Positions 58,606-64,000 of a DNA stretch of 64,000 nt are shown here, piece after piece. This DNA is from Nakataea oryzae (taxonomy: Eukaryota > Ascomycota > Sordariomycetes > Magnaporthales > Magnaporthaceae): contig PYSQ01000086.1 of assembly GCA_003049435.1 (NCBI GenBank), positions 1-64,000 of the forward strand, given 5' to 3'. The position numbers were made by a program, and so were the translations under genes. Each line of letters opens with the position of its first letter. Positions within the stretch are counted from its first letter, which is position 1. The notes below the pieces were generated by a model, which saw only the letters and a program-made list of their open reading frames with translations, searched no databases and was not told the origin of the DNA.

Positions 58606-59077
58606 TTAGATGGTCTTGCAGCGGCCCTTGAGGTTGCCAGGGTACATGCTGCAGTTGGCGTCGTTGAAGATCTTGTCGATGGGGGCGTTCTTGGTCCAGC
58701 CGCACTGTATCAAGGAAAAGTTGTTTACTCGTTGTCATAGGAAGATCCAGATATCGCCTTTTTGGGGGGCACAACGGCTGCGGGGGGCCAGGGGAAGGGA
58801 GAGAGGACTCACCCAGCGGTCCGTGGTCAGCTGACCGGCGCCGGTATAGCAGATGGCGTGGCCGTACTCGCTGGCGTTGCCGGCGGCGTCGACGCAGGCG
58901 CATGACGGTGTCCGCGCGGGGCTCGAGGCTGAAGAAAAGGCGGAGGGGAAAAACAGGTTAGTTGCTGGCAAGAACAGGGAGGCTGGCTAGGGGATCCGAG
59001 AGCATGTATGGGCCTTACCTTGGGACAGCGGCGCCGATGACGACGGGCAGGAAGGCGGCGATCATGGAGAACTTCAT
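58606..59077 (-). CDS. Small secreted protein, 88 aa, six cysteines
   Basis: Exons (minus): 59077-59019, 58921-58813, 58704-58606. Signal peptide: KFSMIAAFLPVVIGAAV. The mature part includes SPARTPSCACVDAAGNASEY, HAICYTGAGQLTTDRW, CGWTKNAPIDKIFNDANC and KGRCKTI, with six cysteines. The first intron has a strong CTTCAG acceptor, but using it breaks the frame; a GAG seven bases later (acceptor ending at 58922) keeps it. Last intron: donor GTGAGT, acceptor TACAG, phase 0. Function unknown; the C-x-C..C..C..C..C spacing recalls fungal secreted Cys-rich peptides. It faces the 57226-57535 gene tail to tail. Confidence 0.72.
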
Positions 59078-60500
59078 GGAGACTGGTTTGTCGGGGGTTG
59101 GCCGAGGGCGTGTATAGGTGGTCTTGGACGGGGGTGGATGAGTAAAGACTGTGGTTGATGTGTAACGAAAGACTGTAGGCTCGAGAGCTGGTGGGTGAGA
59201 AAGGAAAGAGGGGACAATGGCAGTTGGAGAGTGGGAAAAACACTCGTATTTATATCAGGTCTGGCCGGTGCACAGCTACTGCGGTCGCAGGCCCGCCCGG
59301 CATCATACCGGCGTCAACGCCGGGCCAAGCAGCAAGAGGGAGACCACGGCAGATGCGCGAGCCAGCCAGCCGCGGCGGACGGAAAGGGAAGGAGGCTGGC
59401 GAGAGAGGCATCGGAGGGGGCGATGCCAAACAATGCGATGCGACGTCGACGTTGCAGCGCCGAACCCACGACGGCTCGTGTAAGTGGGTAGGTAGGTATG
59501 CCCCATGCGCCCCCGGCTATCGGCGGGGAAAGCCGCAGTCGGGGCCAGCACGCGGGGCGCGGCAAACTGTGCGTCTTATTGTTCCTATGCTTATTTTTTG
59601 CCATCCCTGCCTGCGCTGCCCTGCGCTGCCCCCCGTAAGCAAGACGTTCGGGAAAGGGTGCACCGCAATCACCCGTTCCCGGTGATGCATCGTCGTCTCT
59701 GACGGCGGCAGGCCATGCAGGGCAGGATGGCGTGGTTGGGTGTGTGTGGGGTGCAGTACCAAGTTCCGATGTGGCGTGGCATGCCCAAGGACAATGCAAT
59801 GTTTGGCTCCCGCATCGCCTTCCCCGATCCCTCTGCCCTACCTACGTAACCAAGTGCATGCGCGTGTACCAAGGTCCTTTTGTCCTGTGCGCCAGGAGCT
59901 TCAAAACAGGCCGTCTTCCAAGCACCTGCTCCATGCGTCGGCCTCAGCCTTGCTTGGGGCGTCGTATCCGCCCCCGACATTAATCTGGACGATTAACGTT
60001 TTGCGGGGAACGGTCGCAACAAGGCGAGTGACAAGCACGGGTATCCCGGCAGATCAGGAGATGGAGGAGGCTGGCTTGGCCCCTCTGTCGGCCACGGACG
60101 CCGGCTCCCCCCGACGCCGAGATGGCGTCCTGATGCTCCAGCAGGTCCACCGCGCCCGCGACCGTGCCAACCGCTTCTCGGATATAGTCCGGCCCAAGTC
60201 ATCCTGCGAACTGACATCCTCTGGGTCCAGCAGGGAGATAGAGTATCTCTTGCGTCATCTGGTGTCAAGCCAAAACAAAAGGAGGCAGCGGCGTTGCGCA
60301 ACGGAGCACCGAGAGAGGATCGTCGCATAAAAACACGTCTTGGCCGGCTGCAATGTCCTTGGTCGCTGGCAGTGCCACTGCATGGCTGTTTGATATAAGG
60401 GGGACGACGGGGTTGCAACCCACGGGGTGCCCGAAACCAATGCATGAAAGCTCAGCCCATCACCAGCATCCTCGGCAGTTGCATCCAGCGCCACCGACGC
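59078..60500. other. Intergenic, no gene seen
   Basis: Promoter side of the six-cysteine protein and 3' side of the two-repeat protein. Frames on both strands are open but lack motifs. Confidence 0.45.
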
Positions 60501-61774
60501 CTACTGCGGCGTGAGCACCGCCGGCCCGATCAAGTCCGGCCCAGCTGCAGCACCAAACACCAGCGCCGGCGCCGTGCAGCTGGCCGGCGCCCCGGCGCCC
60601 TCGCCTGGCATGCACTCCAGCTCGAGCCTCCTCTCCGCCTTGCCCCTGACGACCACCATACCACCGCCGCCGCAGGCCCACGTCTGGTCGACGGCCAGGA
60701 CCCGCGGCGCGACGTCAAACGCGACGCCCGCCTCGCGCACCGCCTCCCACTCCTGCCGCCGTGGCCCTGGCCCCGTCGTCTTCTTCAGGCGCCACGTCTG
60801 GCAGCCCTCGGCCGCCGCGCGGCCCTTTCGTATGGCAATGCCGCCGCCCTTGTTGCGAAGGAGCGGCTCCGCGCCGTCGCCGGCCAGGTAGCACAGCGTG
60901 CGCGACTCGTCGGCCAGGTTGCGCAGCTCGAGGCGCAGCTCGGAGCGCGGGCCCGCCGCCGCCGCGGCGGTCCACGACCAGAGGCGCGCCGACAGGACCT
61001 GCCAGCCGGCGGTGTCGGTCGCGCAGGCGGGGTGGGGTGCTGCCGTCTCGTCGTTGTCGTCGTGTTGCGGCGGCAGCGCATGATCAGCTGCTGCTGGCAG
61101 GACGGACGCGGGGCCAAGGAGGACGGGCGGCTCGGTGATGATGTCGAGCGTGTCCGGGGCGCAGCGCCTGATGCCGTCGTCGCGGCCTGTGCCGCACGTG
61201 AGGGTGAAGGTGCTGGTCGCCGCGGCCGAGAAGGAGACGCTGAGTAGCCCATATGAACCATCCTGTTAGGCGGCACGCGTGTCGCAGCATGTTAACATAG
61301 ATCGCGGAGGGGATCTTACCGTGTCCGGTTAGCACCGCTGCAGCTCCACGTCTGGTTGACGGACAGCTCCCCCGATGCCGTGTCGAACCTGGCCTCGGGG
61401 ACGGGCGCCGCGCGGTCCTGCCCACCGATGGGGGCGTACTTGTCCGCCGCCCAGCCGGTGGCGCAGCCGCCCGCGCCCATCGCGTTCCCCAGCACCACGT
61501 CCTCGCCCGGCAGGCTGCCGCCGGGGACGCCGAGGTCGCACGCGGTGCGGGACCCGTCGGCGAGGTTCTGGACGTCCCGCCACAGCCGCGGCTAGGCGGC
61601 GGCCCGGTTCCGCTGCGGCGGGAGATAGCTAAAGGCCAGCACCTCCCAGCTTGGGTGGCGGCCGCCGAGCGAGGTGCGCAGGCAGTTTGGCCAGTCCGGG
61701 CCGGGGCTTTGTGCCGAGACTCGCAGGGCGAGCGTGCATAGTATCCAGGCCAGTCCTGCTAGGTTGCGAAACAT
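60501..61774 (-). pseudogene. Secreted two-repeat protein broken by one in-frame TAG
   Basis: Two exons (minus), 61774-61320 and 61239-60501, give 397 codons with one internal stop, TAG at 61594-61592. Signal peptide: RNLAGLAWILCTLALRVSAQ. Two homologous units are visible. Unit 1: SWEVLAFSYLPP, (stop), RDVQNLADGSRTACDLG, and ELSVNQTWSCSG. Unit 2: GWQVLSARLWSW, RLELRNLADESRTLCYLAGD, and VLAVDQTWACGGGGM. The stop falls where unit 2 reads AAAGPRSEL, so the reading frame is right on both sides and only one codon is at fault. Intron 1 (61319-61240) uses donor GTAAGA and acceptor CTCAG in phase. Family unknown to me; probably an extracellular beta-rich protein. Could be a recent nonsense allele, stop readthrough, or a sequence error. 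Confidence 0.68.
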
Positions 61775-62372
61775 GTCCAGGCGGGGATTCGGCAGCTGAG
61801 CTGACGATTTCTGGGTGCGGTTTACCGCTGGCAGGACGTTCCAGTATTTTCCGTGGCTTTGTGATGCAAATGTTTTTTGAAGGGCACACTCGTAAAAGTC
61901 TGCGAAACGGCGCACGCTTCCTTCTAGAGAAGCGACACCGTCACCTCTAGCAATCGACACCGAGGTCGCGTGGTGTCTGCGGTCTGCCCTCGCTCCCACG
62001 TGCCTCACCGAAGGCTACCTGCCAGCCACAACAGTAGCTGGACGATAGTAACACAATAAAAAGTTCTTGCTATGGATAAACGGGTAAAGTGTGGATGGAA
62101 CCCCTACCCATTAATAACTACGGTAGAGCTTCCGCGTTTGGCACGCATATCGCCGGACACGCAGCAAAATCACCACGCACCAAAGCTCGCCACCATCAAT
62201 GGTTAATCACTACCTGCAGCTCATGAGCTAATATTAGATCCTTGCTTCCAGGCAACTCCATATTTGGCGTCCAACTCTTGATCGTATAAAACACCACCCA
62301 CTTCGTGTCGCGTCGCTGGCGTGGCGGCCCAGTGGATGCAGGCCGATATTCACCGGGTGGCACAGTCCATGG
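61775..62372. other. Promoter side of the two-repeat protein
   Basis: AT-richer non-coding spacer; no gene seen. Confidence 0.5.
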
Positions 62373-63371
62373 TCAGCGCCATTCGGACGGGTCCTTGGGC
62401 TCTGCCGGTCCCAGCCACAGCGAGGGCGGGCTGAGCCGGGGAGGGAGGTTCATCAGCGCCCTCGACGCGCAGGCCTCGTGCGCTCGGCCGCCCACGATCG
62501 GGCCCAGCTCGAGAGCGATGGTCCTCCCCGCGGCCACCGACCTCTCGCCCGGCCCGGGCGGGGGGGGGGGGGNNNNNNNNNNNNNNNNNNNNGGGGGGGG
62601 GGGGGTAAGCCCGGTGCATCAGGCGGATCTTGTCGACCCGGTGGTAGCCAAACAGCTGCGGGTAGTCGGCCAGCATCATGTGGGCGCGCGCGACGTGCGG
62701 CTGGGCCGACATGAAGGCGAACGCGTCCCGCCCGGCCCCGTGCCCGGCGTCGTCGTCGTGGCGCAGCGTGAGCCGCTCATCCCACGGGCACGGCCTGGTG
62801 CCGTCGGCGCCCGGCGTGACGGAAAAGACGTGCTCCATGGCCTCGGCGGTGTTGAGTCTGAACCAGCGGCTCGCGCTCACGCGGGTGTCCGAGGCGACGT
62901 TTTGGAACACCAGGAGCTTGAGCGGCGGCAGCGCCGCGGAGCCGACGGCGCCCTCGTGCGCGTGCGCCCACGTGAAGGCGATGATTTTCGACATCCTCAG
63001 GCGCAGGAACTGCGCGTCGAAGGCGTCCGCGTCCATCATCTTCACCACGAGGTTCCCGTTGTCGCAGTCATGCAGGACGTGGAGGACAGCGAGCGGCTGC
63101 AGGTGCATGTCGCTTTCGTGAAATACTACCGTGGACTTCCATTTCTCGGTCCCGGGTGCGAGGTTAGCTTTGCTGGGGAGGTCCTGCAGGGTGTGTTGGC
63201 CCTGCGACCCGAACTTGACCACCGGCTCGGGCATGTAGTTCTGCATGTAAAACTCGAGACTTCGAAGAGGCGGGAGCAGTCTTGAGCGGTCTTGTGGTTA
63301 GAAGGGCTTACTTGGATTTGGATTCTGGGCTCGTATTCCAAGGTGGCAGTATTACTTATCCAGGGCACCAT
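62373..63371 (-). CDS. Unknown protein crossing an assembly gap
   Basis: Exon 1 63371-63312 (MVPWISNTATLEYEPRIQIQ) joins exon 2 at 63240 (NYMPEPVVKFGSQ) through a 71-nt intron with donor GTAAGC and branch TTCTAAC, phase 0. Exon 2 reads KWKSTVVFHESDMHLQPLAV, LHVLHDCDNGNLVVKMMDAD, PPLKLLVFQNVASDTRVSAS, LADYPQLFGYHRVDKIRLMH, then reaches a G-run and 20 N. Beyond the gap the protein-like frame is GPGERSVAAGRTIALELGP through WLGPAEPKDPSEWR, stopping at 62375-62373; another frame stays open to 62350 but looks less natural. More 5' exons may exist. No signal peptide or family recognised. The true length is unknown because of the gap. Confidence 0.55.
62560..62605. other. Assembly gap (20 N) flanked by 13-base G runs
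   Basis: N from 62573 to 62592, with 13 G on each side. Symmetric homopolymers suggest the sequencing or scaffolding failed in a G-rich tract. Confidence 0.95.
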
Positions 63372-64000
63372 AAGCGGCTTCTGGTCTGTGTGAGAGCTCC
63401 CTCCCCACCTCCAAAATACCCTGATGCATGGGGTCTTGCTGCGACGGTGGCATCTTGACTGCTTTGAAATGTCGTCTACTATTTAGAGATGTAGCAAGTC
63501 GCGTTCTCGCTAATACTGTGCGTGGCGATGCTCTCCAAAAGCGATACAGAGGCCTTGGGGTCAAGATCGGTTTAAATAATAGCAGCTAACCAGGAGCTGA
63601 CAGCCTTGGAAACTTGACCATGATGTTTGCTGTGAATCATTTGCAAGTACTCACACAACAACTGTGCTTCATCACTTGCTGCGAGCAGTCGTAGCAGTCG
63701 GATGTTTTGGTGTGCGACTTCCGAATCGTTATCCTGGAGACAAGCCGGAGCCTAGCGGGAGTGCCCGGTGTCTAGATGTTTGATGGGGCATCTTGTCAAC
63801 ACCAGTGTTTCCGCCAGGGCTATCCAGTCAGGCCTAAGCCAACATCCGTATTCCGAAACCAACTTCACAACCGTGGTGTCAGCACTAGGGATGGCTTTCA
63901 GGGGTTGTTTGCCACTGGATGATCGCAGAGTAACGAGCGGGGCAAAACTGCAGTGTTGACAAAGAAACTGGAATAGTTTGGTCTTCATGGCTAAAAGAGA
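63372..64000. other. Right-hand edge, no gene seen
   Basis: Short frames only; may hold upstream exons or promoter of the preceding minus-strand gene. Confidence 0.4.

Noticed and set aside
1..64000. CRISPR array, rRNA or bacterial operon features
   Set aside because: Eukaryotic gene structure throughout; no regularly spaced repeats or rRNA motifs.

Overview
The window is nuclear DNA from a filamentous ascomycete, most likely a Sordariomycete. The evidence is short spliceosomal introns (about 55-190 nt, GT..AG, with CTAAC/CTGAC branch sites), G/C-ending codons, and fungal families: AA9 LPMO with CBM1, Zn2Cys6 regulator, SUR7/PalI, cAMP-receptor-like GPCR, DHA2 transporters, CVNH and DUF3445. 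Two runs of N (one base at 18533, 20 bases at 62573-62592) mark it as draft assembly, and several frame breaks may be assembly errors. Species cannot be fixed from the sequence alone.

Layout. 0-9 kb: Pro/Gly-rich tail of a gene cut by the window edge, an AA9 LPMO (minus), a 4.5-kb non-coding stretch, and a 588-aa GPCR. 9-16 kb: CmcJ/AsaB-like oxygenase, amino-acid permease, a nucleotidyltransferase-like gene broken by one TAG, and a calcineurin-like phosphoesterase, all minus. 16.8 kb: a 152-bp inverted-repeat MITE with an 8-bp target-site duplication. 17-25 kb: a single-pass membrane protein with frame problems, a secreted double-cupredoxin protein with a helical domain, and a SUR7-like protein. 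26-32 kb: a maltose-permease-like MFS carrier and a Zn2Cys6 regulator. 32.4-39.2 kb: a 6.7-kb stretch with no convincing gene.

39-47 kb: a Yos9/OS-9 ER lectin divergent from a nine-exon DHA2 exporter, a secreted CVNH protein, and a short Rei1/Reh1-like protein lacking the usual N-terminal zinc finger. 47.4-49.3 kb: AT-rich repeat-bearing DNA. 49-56 kb: an unknown protein, a DUF3445 haem N-demethylase-like protein and a second DHA2 exporter. 57-64 kb: two convergent cysteine-rich small secreted proteins, a secreted two-repeat protein broken by one TAG, and an unknown gene crossing the assembly gap.

The genes do not form an obvious biosynthetic cluster. Secreted proteins (AA9, cupredoxin, CVNH, small Cys-rich proteins, the two-repeat protein) and transporters dominate, as expected in an accessory-rich region of a saprotrophic or plant-associated fungus. 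All exon structures were assembled by hand from reading frame, splice consensus and phase; none was tested against transcripts or databases.
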